Assembly: GCF_000712975.1 (NCBI RefSeq)
Contig: NZ_JHQL01000002.1
Coordinates: 186,001 to 250,000 of the forward strand
Length of the DNA: 64,000 nucleotides
Source: Vreelandella neptunia
GTDB lineage: Bacteria; Pseudomonadota; Gammaproteobacteria; Pseudomonadales; Halomonadaceae
Direction: 5' to 3'
This document shows positions 16,781 to 25,713 of this stretch, in pieces (the first letter of the stretch is position 1; each line of letters starts with the position of its first letter). The notes beneath the pieces are model-generated. The model saw only the letters and a program-made list of their open reading frames with translations, searched no databases and was not told where the DNA came from. The position numbers and the translations under genes were made by a program.

Positions 16781-17658
16781 GTTGTTGCTAAATCGATAAA
16801 ATTCTTGAGTACGGGAGGCTCTTCTCCCGAACGCCATGCAAGCCATAGCGGCATGTCACAGGATGATAGTTCCTCTAACTCAATAAAAACGATACCCGAC
16901 ATCGGGTGGCAACGACTGGCAGCGGGCACAATCGCTAACCCTAGCCCAGCGGCCACCATACTAAGAATAGTCAGGTTATCAGCCCCATATTGCACTACGA
17001 GAGGCTCAAAGTTTAAGCGTGCAAAGTGTGCGACCACACGGTCGAAATAAACCGGTGAAATGCTGCGGTATCCCCATACAAACTCAGCGTCACAAAGCGC
17101 GGCTAAGCTTACGGGCGGCGACTCTGCCCATGATGATGAGGCGGGCACCGCCAGAACCAAATGATCGTGCTGCAACAGCTGCGCATCAATACCCGACGGC
17201 ATGTCATCATCAAGATAAAGAATACCGACGTCGAGGCTGCCCTGCTGCAGCCTATCTAGCTGCGGCCCAGAAAGCAGCGGAAAGACATCTAGCGCTACCT
17301 TTGGGTAACGTTCCCGATAGCCGCCCATTAACTTGGCAACTTCCGGCAGCCATAGGTGCGTAACGGTCACCCCAAGACTCAGCTTGCCGGTTTGCCCACT
17401 CCCCAGGGCCAAGAGCCGCGCTTTAATATCTGAGCGCTCATCAAGTAACCGCGTGGCTTCGCTATACAGCGCCTTCCCCGCTACGGTTAAGTGAATACCA
17501 CGGGCATGGCGATCTAACAGTTGTGTGCCAACACTCTCTTCTAGCAGGCGCATCTGCCGAGTTAACGCCGGTTGGGCGATATGCACACGTCGACTAGCCG
17601 CCGATATCGAACCCGTTTCTACTACCGCGATAAAGTACTCCAGCTGACGAAACTCCAT
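16768..17658 (-). CDS. LysR-family transcriptional regulator
   Basis: A 296-residue regulator with an N-terminal winged HTH (MEFRQLEYFIAVVETGS, then RRVHIAQPALTRQMRLLEESVG) and a complete effector domain. It is divergent from the DUF3311/SSS symporter/amidohydrolase operon, with 198 bases between. That gap holds ATATCA-ATA-TGATAT, a T-N11-A type site. It is most likely the operon's regulator, with the imported compound or its hydrolysis product as inducer (inference). The HTH subgroup resembles nitrogen/aromatic regulators, but the ligand cannot be predicted. Confidence 0.88.
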   Translation of the reverse strand: MEFRQLEYFIAVVETGSISAASRRVHIAQPALTRQMRLLEESVGTQLLDRHARGIHLTVAGKALYSEATRLLDERSDIKARLLALGSGQTGKLSLGVTVTHLWLPEVAKLMGGYRERYPKVALDVFPLLSGPQLDRLQQGSLDVGILYLDDDMPSGIDAQLLQHDHLVLAVPASSSWAESPPVSLAALCDAEFVWGYRSISPVYFDRVVAHFARLNFEPLVVQYGADNLTILSMVAAGLGLAIVPAASRCHPMSGIVFIELEELSSCDMPLWLAWRSGEEPPVLKNFIDLATTLFI

Positions 17659-17744
17659 CGGCGCACTAAGACCTCAGTTAACCCTTTGAATAATTAGGCA
17701 AGACCCGCGTGTCTTAACCTTTTCCCAATAGCTTCTTAAAAGCC

Positions 17745-17759
17745 ATATCAATATGATAT
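17745..17759. promoter_or_regulatory. candidate LysR-type operator
   Basis: ATATCA-ATA-TGATAT has 6-base arms and fits the T-N11-A rule. It is midway between the LysR gene and the divergent symporter operon. Confidence 0.45.
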
Positions 17760-17856
17760 AGCCAGTATCTAAAATCTATATTTCTGGTATTGGTATTCTT
17801 ATTTCATAGTGAACGGACAATCCATAACAAGACTCGTATGACGAGCAGGATATCCC

Positions 17857-18069
17857 ATGAACAAAACCTACCACCTTCTTATTGGACTGCACTTTACTCT
17901 GTGCACCCTAGCAATGATTTGGCCTGGCGCATTAATCGCCAACCGTATCGAACCTACCGTGCTCGGCCTGCCCTTTCTGTTCTTCTGGTACATTTTATGG
18001 ATGCTGGTGCTGTTTATCGGCATGTGGATTGCCTTCGTGATTCGCCACGGGGGTAGCCGCCATGAATGA
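17857..18069 (+). CDS. DUF3311 small membrane subunit of an SSS symporter
   Basis: A 70-residue protein with two membrane helices (about residues 5-27 and 36-61) and a charged C-terminus (RHGGSRHE). DUF3311 proteins are encoded directly before solute:sodium symporters in many proteobacteria, and the gene here overlaps the symporter start by eight bases. The start is the ATG of MNKTYHLL with AGCAGGA upstream; a longer in-frame option lacks a ribosome site. It probably stabilises or modulates the transporter. Confidence 0.85.
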   Translation: MNKTYHLLIGLHFTLCTLAMIWPGALIANRIEPTVLGLPFLFFWYILWMLVLFIGMWIAFVIRHGGSRHE

Positions 18070-19546
18070 TTCACTAATTGTGGTTGGCATTACCCTCACC
18101 TATCTTGCCCTGGTACTTTGGGTTGGGCTACGTGCCCGAGGCCAACAAAACTCTAGTTTGGAAGGTTATGTGGCCGGTGGCCGTCATGTAGGCGTGGTCA
18201 TACTGTTCTTTATTTTGGGAGCGGAAATTTTTTCTGCCTTTGCGTTTCTTGGCGCACCGGGCTGGGCTTACAAGCATGGTGCTCCCGGCTTCTATATTCT
18301 TGCCTACCTGTCGCTAGTGCCCATCACCATTTGGGCCATGGGGCCACGTGTGGCCAAACTAGGCCGCGAGCGCGGCTATCTCACCCAGGGCGATATGATT
18401 GCCGATCACTACAAAAGCAAATCGCTTGGCTTGCTGGCCGGGGTGATTGGTGTATTGGCCTTGGTGCCCTACCTGACGATTCAGATTGCCGGTGCCGGAC
18501 TGCTGTTTCAGGCAGCAACCGACGGGCTGATCCCATTCTGGCTAGGCGCACTCCTCGCCTTTGTGGTCGTCGCTACCTATGTTTTTTGCAGCGGGCTAAA
18601 TGGTATTGGTTGGACCAACCTGATCCAGGGCATCATGATGATCGCGATTGCCTGGTTCTTGGGGCTTAGCATCTCTGAACGCATTTACGGCGGCGTAGGC
18701 GAAATGTTCAGCCAAATCCAGCTGACCATGCCTGAATATCTGACGATGCCAGGCGCTACCGGCATGAACTGGGGCTACTTCAGCACCGCTGTATTGGTCA
18801 GCGCGTTTGGCGGTGCCATGTGGCCACACCTGTTTATGAAGTTCTACTCTGCTGATAGTGGCAGAACGCTGCGCAAGGTCAGCGTTTTCTACCCGCTTTA
18901 CGCCTATCTGCTGGTACCTCTGCTATTTATCGGCTTTGCAGGCATTCTGGCCTTCGCCGACTCACCTTTAGAGCGTTCAGATACGGTACTGCTGCGTATG
19001 GTGATGGATGTAGCCAACTTCTCACCTTGGGTGATCGGCCTAATGCTTTCTGGCGCGCTGGCTGCAGCCATGTCGACCGGTTCCAACTTAGCGCATACCG
19101 CCGCAGTAGTGTTAGTGCGTGATGTAGTCGGCCCGACCGTCATGAAAGGGGCTAGCGAAAAAGCGATGGTCAGCGCTACTCGTTGGAGCGTTCTTGGTCT
19201 ATCGCTCATTGCTTACCTATGCGCACTTGCCAACCCTTCATCGTTAGTACTGCTCTTGTTGGGTGCCTATGGCCTTATCGTGCAGCTTTTCCCTATGGTG
19301 CTTGGCGCGCTGTTTTTACCACAGCTACGTCGCAACAGTGTCATGGCAGGCGCGCTAGTGGGCAGTATTGCTTACCTGCTGATGGATTTTGTTTGGAGCT
19401 CCCCCCTCAATTGGCACGCGGGCGTTTGGGCAATGTTGCTTAATATCGCCGTTGTTGGGGTATGCCAGTGGCTCATTAAACCAGCCGTACCACCGGTAAT
19501 TGCCGCCCAGCCTAGTGCTTCAACAACCTCAACTAATGCCCATTAA
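18062..19546 (+). CDS. sodium:solute symporter (SSS family)
   Basis: A 494-residue inner-membrane carrier with about 13 helices. SSS signatures include the glycine-rich EGYVAGGRHVGVVILFF segment (about residues 34-51), FCSGLNGIGWTNLIQG near residue 183, and the core GALAAAMSTGSNLAHTAAVV near residue 330, where sodium ligands lie. It is coupled to the DUF3311 gene and followed by an M20D amidohydrolase, so the likely cargo is the amide substrate of that enzyme. The closest functional subgroup (pantothenate, proline or acyl-amino acid) cannot be fixed from the sequence. Confidence 0.9.
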   Translation: MNDSLIVVGITLTYLALVLWVGLRARGQQNSSLEGYVAGGRHVGVVILFFILGAEIFSAFAFLGAPGWAYKHGAPGFYILAYLSLVPITIWAMGPRVAKLGRERGYLTQGDMIADHYKSKSLGLLAGVIGVLALVPYLTIQIAGAGLLFQAATDGLIPFWLGALLAFVVVATYVFCSGLNGIGWTNLIQGIMMIAIAWFLGLSISERIYGGVGEMFSQIQLTMPEYLTMPGATGMNWGYFSTAVLVSAFGGAMWPHLFMKFYSADSGRTLRKVSVFYPLYAYLLVPLLFIGFAGILAFADSPLERSDTVLLRMVMDVANFSPWVIGLMLSGALAAAMSTGSNLAHTAAVVLVRDVVGPTVMKGASEKAMVSATRWSVLGLSLIAYLCALANPSSLVLLLLGAYGLIVQLFPMVLGALFLPQLRRNSVMAGALVGSIAYLLMDFVWSSPLNWHAGVWAMLLNIAVVGVCQWLIKPAVPPVIAAQPSASTTSTNAH

Positions 19547-19562
19547 GTGCCTGGAGAACAGC

Positions 19563-20864
19563 ATGACCATTCAGCTTGACTGTTTTACGTTCAAAAGCGC
19601 TATCCATACCCAGCTAGCAGCAACCATAGAGGATGTTAAAACGCTTTATCGACAGCTGCACCAACACCCAGAACTGCCTTTCCAGGAGCACAACACCAGT
19701 GCGCAACTCGCGCAATCTTTGGAAAGCCTTGGCTATCACGTGACTCGTAATGTTGGCGGTACTGGCGTGGTGGCACTGCTCAGGAATGGCGAAGGCCCAA
19801 CGGTCATGCTGCGCGGTGATATGGACGCGCTTCCAATCAAAGAAGAAACCGGGCTGGCGTTTGCCAGCCAGGTCACCGCCGTTACGGAAAATGGCGCAGA
19901 AGTGCCGCTAATGCATGCCTGCGGACACGATCTACACAGCAGCTGCATTGTCGGCACAGCCGCTGTAATGGCAGGTCTGAAGGAGCACTGGTCAGGTACG
20001 TTGATGCTGATTTGCCAGCCTGCCGAGGAAATTTTTGGCGGCGCTAAAGCGATGCTTGAAGATGGGCTTTATACGCGCTTCCCCCGGCCAGATATCATTC
20101 TAGGCCAGCACAATATGCCCGCCCTTGCGGGCACCGTTGGCCATATCTCTGGTAGCGCCATGGCGGCGTGTACCAACTTAGCGGTTACTATTCACGGCGC
20201 AGGCGGACATGGTTCCATGCCCGCCCAAACGGTAGACCCTGTGGTGATTGCAGCCCATGTCGTTACTCGCCTACAGAGTATTGTCTCCCGAGAAGTGCCA
20301 CCGGAAGAAACCGTGGTGGTCACCGTTGGTAAGCTCCATGCAGGCACTCAGGCCAATATCATCCCGCACATTGCTGAGCTTGAGATCAATATTAGAAGCT
20401 TTGATAACGCACTGCACCGTCAGGTAGTGGCGTCTATTGAGCGTATTATCCGCGCTGAGTGTGAGGCAGGCCGCACGCCTAAACCGCCAACCTTCCAAGT
20501 GCTCAACGAGACCATCGCTCTGCACAACGACCCGATGGCCGTTGAGCATGTGCGCCACGCCCACGCTGAGCATTTTGGTGTTGCTAATCTTTACGCTATG
20601 CCACGCCTTAATGGCAGTGAAGATTTCCCGCTGTTCGGCAACGCACAAGCAGGCGGCTTTAGCGGCGATGACATTCCCTATGTGTATTGGTTTATCGGTG
20701 CCACGCCTGCGGAGCGCTGGGCCAACACGCCAGGCGAAAATGTCTCACAGAAAATGCGCCATCTTGAGATGCCACACTCCCCCTACTACTTTCCTGGCAA
20801 TGACGTAACGCTACGCACCGGCATTGAAGCGATGACAACCGGCGCGCTGGCTTATTTGTCCTAG
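19563..20864 (+). CDS. M20D-family amidohydrolase (hippurate hydrolase/N-acyl amino acid hydrolase type)
   Basis: Cytoplasmic metal-dependent amidase of 433 residues that cleaves N-acyl amino acids. The metal-binding motifs are LRGDMDALPI, HACGHDLH (cysteine ligand) and PAEE, and the dimerisation domain contains GAGGHGSMP. The start is the ATG of MTIQLD with GGAGAA upstream; the extended frame would run back into the symporter gene. It follows the symporter by 16 bases. The M20D family includes HipO, which releases benzoate from hippurate, and a complete benzoate pathway is close by, but indoleacetyl- or acetyl-amino acids are also possible. Confidence 0.85.
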   Translation: MTIQLDCFTFKSAIHTQLAATIEDVKTLYRQLHQHPELPFQEHNTSAQLAQSLESLGYHVTRNVGGTGVVALLRNGEGPTVMLRGDMDALPIKEETGLAFASQVTAVTENGAEVPLMHACGHDLHSSCIVGTAAVMAGLKEHWSGTLMLICQPAEEIFGGAKAMLEDGLYTRFPRPDIILGQHNMPALAGTVGHISGSAMAACTNLAVTIHGAGGHGSMPAQTVDPVVIAAHVVTRLQSIVSREVPPEETVVVTVGKLHAGTQANIIPHIAELEINIRSFDNALHRQVVASIERIIRAECEAGRTPKPPTFQVLNETIALHNDPMAVEHVRHAHAEHFGVANLYAMPRLNGSEDFPLFGNAQAGGFSGDDIPYVYWFIGATPAERWANTPGENVSQKMRHLEMPHSPYYFPGNDVTLRTGIEAMTTGALAYLS

Positions 20865-20884
20865 AGCTAGTTGTCCTAGAGCTA
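20856..20884. repeat. 15-base tandem duplication covering the amidohydrolase stop codon
   Basis: TTGTCCTAGAGCTA occurs twice, 15 bases apart. The first copy holds the last two sense codons and the TAG. Confidence 0.8.
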
Positions 20885-20900
20885 TTTTCCTAAACGTCGT

Positions 20901-20927
20901 CGCGGTAGTGGCAATGCCACTACCGCG
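20901..20927. terminator. 27-base palindrome, likely bidirectional terminator
   Basis: CGCGGTAGTGGCA and its exact reverse complement flank one central A, between convergent genes. There is no strong T-run on either side, so termination is inferred mainly from position and stem strength. Confidence 0.5.
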
Positions 20928-20961
20928 ATGGACGCTTGAGACAAGCAGCTAAGACGATTTT

Positions 20962-21795
20962 TTAATACGATTGTTTCAATCCAAGAATATCGCGCGCCTG
21001 CTGCCAAGTGGCCACTGGGCGCTGATACTTTTCACACAACGCGACAGTCCGTTCGACCAACGCTGCATTAGAGGGGGCTAGCGTATCGCGATCAAGACGC
21101 ACATTGTCTTCAAGGCCTGTGCGAGTGTGCCCACCGGCAGCAATCGCCCACTCATTAACGACGTATTGATTAGCGCCGATACCTGCCCCACACCACTGGG
21201 CATCCGGTGCTAAGCGTTTGAGCGTTTCAATATAAAAATCAAACGTAGGCTTGTCCGCTGGCATGGAGTTTTTAACCCCCATTACAAACTGAACATAGAG
21301 CGGAGACGTAATGCTGCCTTGCTCTGCAAGTGCCACCGCCTGATGAATATGGGATAAATCGAACGCCTCGATTTCCGGCTTAACTGCGTAGGTGCGCATC
21401 TCGTCAGCGAGCCACTGCACCAGCTGTGGTGGGTTTTCATAGACACGTGTAGGGAAGTTATTCGACCCCACTGAGAGACTGGCCATATCCGGTGCCAATG
21501 GCAGCATGCCACCACGGGCTTCTCCTGCGCCAGAGCGCCCACCAGTGGAAAGCTGAATAATCATGCCAGGGCAATGCTGTTTAAGCCCTTCCATCAGGCG
21601 GCCAAATTTCTCAGGGTCTGAGGAGGGTGTTTGATCATCGTTACGCACATGGCAGTGGGCAATGCTTGCGCCAGCCTCGAAGGCTGCCTGAGTGCTTTCA
21701 ATCTGCTCTGCAACGGTGATCGGCACTGCCGGGTTATCCTCTTTACGAGGTAAGCTGCCGGTGATGGCGACGCAGATAATACAGGGGTTAGACAT
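20962..21795 (-). CDS. BKACE family beta-keto acid cleavage enzyme (DUF849)
   Basis: Zn-dependent TIM-barrel enzyme of 277 residues. BKACE proteins condense a beta-keto acid with acetyl-CoA and split it to acetoacetate plus a CoA ester; the founding member is Kce of lysine fermentation. Visible landmarks are the start CIICVAITGS, the metal motif AHCHVRND (near residue 45), IIQLSTGGRSG, and GLEDNVRLDRDTLAPSN near residue 225. It is the last gene of the pca operon, 59 bases after pcaD, so a link to 3-oxoadipate or a related keto acid is inferred. The true substrate among the many BKACE subgroups is not determinable here. Confidence 0.87.
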   Translation of the reverse strand: MSNPCIICVAITGSLPRKEDNPAVPITVAEQIESTQAAFEAGASIAHCHVRNDDQTPSSDPEKFGRLMEGLKQHCPGMIIQLSTGGRSGAGEARGGMLPLAPDMASLSVGSNNFPTRVYENPPQLVQWLADEMRTYAVKPEIEAFDLSHIHQAVALAEQGSITSPLYVQFVMGVKNSMPADKPTFDFYIETLKRLAPDAQWCGAGIGANQYVVNEWAIAAGGHTRTGLEDNVRLDRDTLAPSNAALVERTVALCEKYQRPVATWQQARDILGLKQSY

Positions 21796-21854
21796 GAGCC
21801 CCTCCTTGCTGAATCGGTAGCTGAGCGCTGACGCCGCTCGTTAAACCGGAAAGG

Positions 21855-22673
21855 TTAGTGAGAAACAGCGTGATCGGGCGTAGCAAACAGTGCCAGCAGC
21901 TTTTCCGCCAGCAGCGCCGGTGCCTCGACTGAGGGCACGTGACCGACGCCCTCAAGAAGGGTTAGCGCTGCACCATCGAGTTCGGCCGATAGTGCTTCCA
22001 GCGTTGATGGCGGCGTGGCCATATCTTCGCTGCCGCCAAGTAACTGCACCTTCACGCTCTTGCCGGTTTTTTTGCCGGTCAGCTTTCCGCAGAAGGTATC
22101 GCGGCCCAGCATTTCACACAGCTGTGCGTAGGACTCATCGTCGCCACGGCCCATTTGTACGCACCATCCTGCTTTCAGCGCCGGGCTTGCCTCAAACGCC
22201 GCGGGGGCAAACCAACGCGGCACAATTTCTTGAGCCATCGCCGCCAGGCCCTCATGACGAACCCTATCCGCGCGGGTGTTCCACAAATCTGTGTTGCCAA
22301 TCACTGCGCCAGTATTGGTCAGCGTGATGGTCAACAAACGATCGCTGTGTTCAGCGATTAGCTGTTGACCCACCACGCCACCAATAGACGTGCCAACAAA
22401 GTGGAACTGCTCAGCGCCTGCCAATGCCACCAACGCCAGCGCCTCAGCGGCGAGATCAGCGGGCGAAAGTTGCTTACCGCTGACCGCCTGGCTGGCCCCA
22501 TGGCCGGGTAAATCCCAGGTTAAAACACGGTAGCGCGGCAGCAGTGCGGGGATAATGTCGTCCCACACGGCTTGGCTCATGCCTAACGGATGTGCCAATA
22601 CCACCAGTGGCTTCATTTCATCGCCAAGCAGCCGATAGGCGACGCTGCGATCATTCATCATTTGAAATGCCAT
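21855..22673 (-). CDS. pcaD: 3-oxoadipate enol-lactonase
   Basis: Alpha/beta hydrolase that opens 3-oxoadipate enol-lactone to 3-oxoadipate. It has 272 residues from MAFQMMND. A GGAGG just upstream decides this start; the extended frame would overlap the pcaF stop. The nucleophile elbow is GTSIGG (serine near residue 96), the histidine is in GVGHVPSVEAP near the C-terminus, and LAHPLGMSQAVWD forms the oxyanion region. It links the catBC products to the pcaIJF steps of the same operon. Confidence 0.9.
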   Translation of the reverse strand: MAFQMMNDRSVAYRLLGDEMKPLVVLAHPLGMSQAVWDDIIPALLPRYRVLTWDLPGHGASQAVSGKQLSPADLAAEALALVALAGAEQFHFVGTSIGGVVGQQLIAEHSDRLLTITLTNTGAVIGNTDLWNTRADRVRHEGLAAMAQEIVPRWFAPAAFEASPALKAGWCVQMGRGDDESYAQLCEMLGRDTFCGKLTGKKTGKSVKVQLLGGSEDMATPPSTLEALSAELDGAALTLLEGVGHVPSVEAPALLAEKLLALFATPDHAVSH

Positions 22674-22683
22674 ACGGCCTCCG

Positions 22684-23886
22684 TTAAACGCGCTCAATCA
22701 ACGTGGCAATACCTTGCCCAACACCCACACACATGGTGCACAGCGCATAGCGTTTACCTGTATTTTGAAGCTCGTGGGCGGCGGTCATTAGTAGCCGAGC
22801 GCCCGACATTCCCAAAGGGTGGCCCAATGCAATGGCACCGCCGTTTGGATTCACCCGCGGGTCATCGTCGTTAAGCCCAAGATCGCGCATGCAAGCAAGT
22901 GCCTGAGCGGCAAACGCCTCGTTAAACTCGAACACATCGATCTCGTCTATCGTGATTCCCGTACGCTTGAGCAACTTCTGTACGGCGGGCACTGGGCCGT
23001 AACCCATAATCCGCGGTTCAACCCCTGCTGTGGCCATACCGATAATTTTTGCCATCGGCGTCAGGCCGTGCTGTTTTACCGCCGCTTGGCTTGCCACCAG
23101 CATCGCCGATGCGCCGTCGTTAACGCCGGAGGCATTGCCTGCGGTCACGCTGCCGCCATCACGAAAGGGCGTCGGTAAAGCCGCCAATTTTGCCAAGGTA
23201 GTTTCGCGCAGGTGCTCATCCTGATCGAAGATCAGCGGTGCCTGCTTGCGGCGGGGAATGTCAATGGCGGTGATCTCTTGGGCGAAACGGCCCGCTTGCT
23301 GGGCACTCGCCGCTTTCTGCTGGGAACGCAGCGCGAAAATATCCTGGTCTTTCCGCGAGATACTGAATTGCTCGGCGACGTTTTCCGCCGTTTCTGGCAT
23401 TGAATCAACGCCGTAGGATTTTTTCATTAGCGGGTTTATAAAGCGCCAGCCAATGGTGGTGTCTTCAATTTTTTGGCCGCGCGCGAAAGCGCTGTCGGCC
23501 TTGCCCATCACGTAAGGAGCCCGAGACATAGACTCGACGCCACCGGCCAAGGCCAGCTCCATTTCGCCCGCTTTAATGGCGCGAAACGCCGTACCAACGG
23601 CATCCATGCCTGAGCCACACAGGCGGTTTATGGTCGTGCCAGGTACGGAGGTCGGGATGCCCGCCAGCAGCGACGACATGCGTGCCACGTTGCGATTATC
23701 CTCCCCCGCCTGATTGGCACAGCCCATAAATACTTCATCAATGGCAGCAGGATCGAGATCCGGCGCTTGTGCCAACACCGCTTTAAAGATCGTCGCGGCC
23801 ACATCATCGGGCCGCATGCTGGCCAAGGTGCCACCGAAGCGGCCAATGGCGGTGCGGCGCGGGTGGCATAAATAGACATCACTCAT
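22684..23886 (-). CDS. pcaF: 3-oxoadipyl-CoA thiolase
   Basis: Thiolase of 400 residues that cleaves 3-oxoadipyl-CoA with CoA to succinyl-CoA and acetyl-CoA. The acyl-accepting cysteine is in [12 protein letters not shown] (near residue 90), and the second set of active-site residues is in [16 protein letters not shown] and [10 protein letters not shown] near the C-terminus. Its place between the CoA-transferase genes and pcaD gives the pathway assignment; length and motifs alone would also fit other thiolases such as PaaJ. Confidence 0.93.
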   Translation of the reverse strand: MSDVYLCHPRRTAIGRFGGTLASMRPDDVAATIFKAVLAQAPDLDPAAIDEVFMGCANQAGEDNRNVARMSSLLAGIPTSVPGTTINRLCGSGMDAVGTAFRAIKAGEMELALAGGVESMSRAPYVMGKADSAFARGQKIEDTTIGWRFINPLMKKSYGVDSMPETAENVAEQFSISRKDQDIFALRSQQKAASAQQAGRFAQEITAIDIPRRKQAPLIFDQDEHLRETTLAKLAALPTPFRDGGSVTAGNASGVNDGASAMLVASQAAVKQHGLTPMAKIIGMATAGVEPRIMGYGPVPAVQKLLKRTGITIDEIDVFEFNEAFAAQALACMRDLGLNDDDPRVNPNGGAIALGHPLGMSGARLLMTAAHELQNTGKRYALCTMCVGVGQGIATLIERV

Positions 23887-23896
23887 ACAAAGCTCC

Positions 23897-24664
23897 TTAT
23901 TCGCCCGCGTGGGCCCGCTCGGTGCGTGCTTTCAGTTCGCGCAATATGTCAAGCTCGTTGGCGTTCGGTTCCGGCGTGCTTTCCAGCTGTTCAGCAAAGC
24001 GAATATCCCAGCCGGTCGCATCGATCACTTGTTCACGAGTGACGCCAGGATGCAGCGACACCACCACCAGCTCTTTGGTATCTGGGTCGGGCTTCATCAC
24101 GCACAGGTCGGTAATGACCCGTGTGGGGCCTTTACCAATATTAGGAACGTTGTCGCGCCCCTTGCCGTCACGGCCAAACCCGAGTGTGGTGACGAAGTCG
24201 ACATCTTTCACAAAAGCACGCTTGGAGTGCTTGAGAGTAATAAAGACTTCACCGGCATTAGTGGCAATTTCAGGCGCACCGCCACCGCCTGGCAGGCGAA
24301 CCTTGGGCGCTTTGTAATCGCCAATCAGCGTAGTGTTGAGGTTGGCAAAACGATCAATTTGCGCGGTGCCTAAAAAGCCCACATTGACTTTCCCACCCTG
24401 CAGCCAATAGCGGAACATTTCCGGCACGGCCACCGTGGTTAGCGCTGACTCACACAGCTCGCCGTCACCAATCGAGAGCGGCAGAATGTCAGGCTTGGTT
24501 TGCAGGGTGCCAGACTCATAAATCAGCACTACCTCAGGCGCATGCGTTAAGCGCGCCAGGTTAGCGGCTTCAGAAGGTAGTCCAATACCCACAAAGCAGG
24601 TCATGCCATTTTCCAACGCACGGGCTGCCGTCACGGTCATCATTTCAGAAGAGGTGTAACTCAT
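23897..24664 (-). CDS. pcaJ: 3-oxoadipate CoA-transferase subunit B
   Basis: A 255-residue subunit of the enzyme that moves CoA from succinyl-CoA to 3-oxoadipate. It contains ENGMTCFVGIGLPSEAANLA near the start, LPGGGGAPEIATNAGEV in the middle, and a C-terminal DIRFAEQLESTPEPNANELDILRELK tail. It is longer than the Pseudomonas putida PcaJ (about 213 residues) and resembles the CatJ/glutaconate CoA-transferase-like version. It overlaps the pcaI stop by one base (TAATG-type junction), so the two are translated together. Confidence 0.9.
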   Translation of the reverse strand: MSYTSSEMMTVTAARALENGMTCFVGIGLPSEAANLARLTHAPEVVLIYESGTLQTKPDILPLSIGDGELCESALTTVAVPEMFRYWLQGGKVNVGFLGTAQIDRFANLNTTLIGDYKAPKVRLPGGGGAPEIATNAGEVFITLKHSKRAFVKDVDFVTTLGFGRDGKGRDNVPNIGKGPTRVITDLCVMKPDPDTKELVVVSLHPGVTREQVIDATGWDIRFAEQLESTPEPNANELDILRELKARTERAHAGE

Positions 24665-25497
24665 CAGGCTTGGCCTCCCGCAGGGTTGTTGTCAACGCGG
24701 TATACGTTGTCGTCGAGCCACTGGGTGAACGTATCGCGGTCACGCGCAATGGCATCCCACTCTTTATAGAAGCGGTTACTGCGACCGTAGTAGCCATGGG
24801 TATACGAAGGCAGCGCGCCCTTTTCTGCCACGGCAACGGCACTAATCGCCCAGCCAGGAATCACGCAGGCATTGGGGTGGGCGTTCAGGTCATCGACAAT
24901 CTCTTCCACGGTGACAACGCTGTGCTTAGCAGCCAGCACCGCCTCTTTCTGTACGCCCACAATACCTTCCACCAGCACATTACCCTGACGATCTGCCCGC
25001 TGGGCGTGAATGATCGACACATCTGGCCGCACCGAGGGCACTGCCGCTAGGCGTTCGCCGGTAAACGGGCACTCAATAAATTTGATTTGATCGTTCACGC
25101 TCGGCAGCTCGCTACCCACATAGCCACGCAGCACAGCCAGGGGCAGGCCAGCGGCCCCGGCTTCAAACGCGCAGGCCATCGCCGCATGGCTGTGCTCTAA
25201 AATTTCAATTTTTTGCGGCCAGCCTTTCTCAACCGCATCACGCAGGCGGTGAAGTGAGCCAACCCCTGGGTTACCACCCCAGGAAAAAATCACTTTCTTA
25301 GCGCAGCCCGCGCCGATCAACTGGTCATAAATGATATCGGGGGTCATGCGGATCAGCGTTAGGTCGCGCTTTTTCTGGCGAATAACTTCGTGACCCGCGG
25401 CAAACGGAATCAGGTGGGTAAAGCCTTCCATGGCAACGGTAGCGCCGTCGTCGACGTAGCGTGCTACCGCGTCATGCAAGCTGAGAAACTCGGCCAT
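24664..25497 (-). CDS. pcaI: 3-oxoadipate CoA-transferase subunit A
   Basis: A 277-residue partner of PcaJ. Landmarks are MAEFLSLHDAVARYVDDGATV at the start, AMEGFTHLIPFAAGHEVIRQ, SWGGNPGVGSLHRLRDAVE and VITAQ-like IIHAQRADRQGNVLVEG. Length and sequence are of the CatI type (glutaconate CoA-transferase-like fold), not the shorter PcaI type. The start is the ATG of MAEFL with AGAGG upstream; a 20-codon in-frame extension would run into the operator region. First gene of the pcaIJFD-BKACE operon, divergent from pcaR. Confidence 0.9.
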   Translation of the reverse strand: MAEFLSLHDAVARYVDDGATVAMEGFTHLIPFAAGHEVIRQKKRDLTLIRMTPDIIYDQLIGAGCAKKVIFSWGGNPGVGSLHRLRDAVEKGWPQKIEILEHSHAAMACAFEAGAAGLPLAVLRGYVGSELPSVNDQIKFIECPFTGERLAAVPSVRPDVSIIHAQRADRQGNVLVEGIVGVQKEAVLAAKHSVVTVEEIVDDLNAHPNACVIPGWAISAVAVAEKGALPSYTHGYYGRSNRFYKEWDAIARDRDTFTQWLDDNVYRVDNNPAGGQA

Positions 25498-25542
25498 GAT
25501 AGGTGCCTCTTCGTTGATAATTGCCTTTTTAAAGGCCTTTAT

Positions 25543-25665
25543 TCGCATAACGAACATATATTCTCTTTGCGAACAAATTAATCCTCAAGCGCCCACAAGT
25601 CAACTCCGATTTGTCGCTGGGTTTTATTAACGAGCGTTGTCACTTATTGTTCGCCATTCGAACAA
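25543..25665. promoter_or_regulatory. pcaI-pcaR intergenic operators (GTTCG/CGAAC repeats)
   Basis: Three clusters of GTTCG-type half-sites lie between the divergent genes. TTGTTCG-CCATT-CGAACAA (25647-25665) has perfect 7-base arms. TTCG-CATAA-CGAA (25543-25554) has the same 5-base spacer. A single CGAAC is at 25570. PcaR/PcaU-type IclR proteins bind GTTCG-containing sites in pca promoters, so these are likely PcaR sites. Confidence 0.6.
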
Positions 25666-25713
25666 AGTGTTATTTTCACGCCTCATTTCCCCATCGACGC
25701 AGCAGAGACCCTG

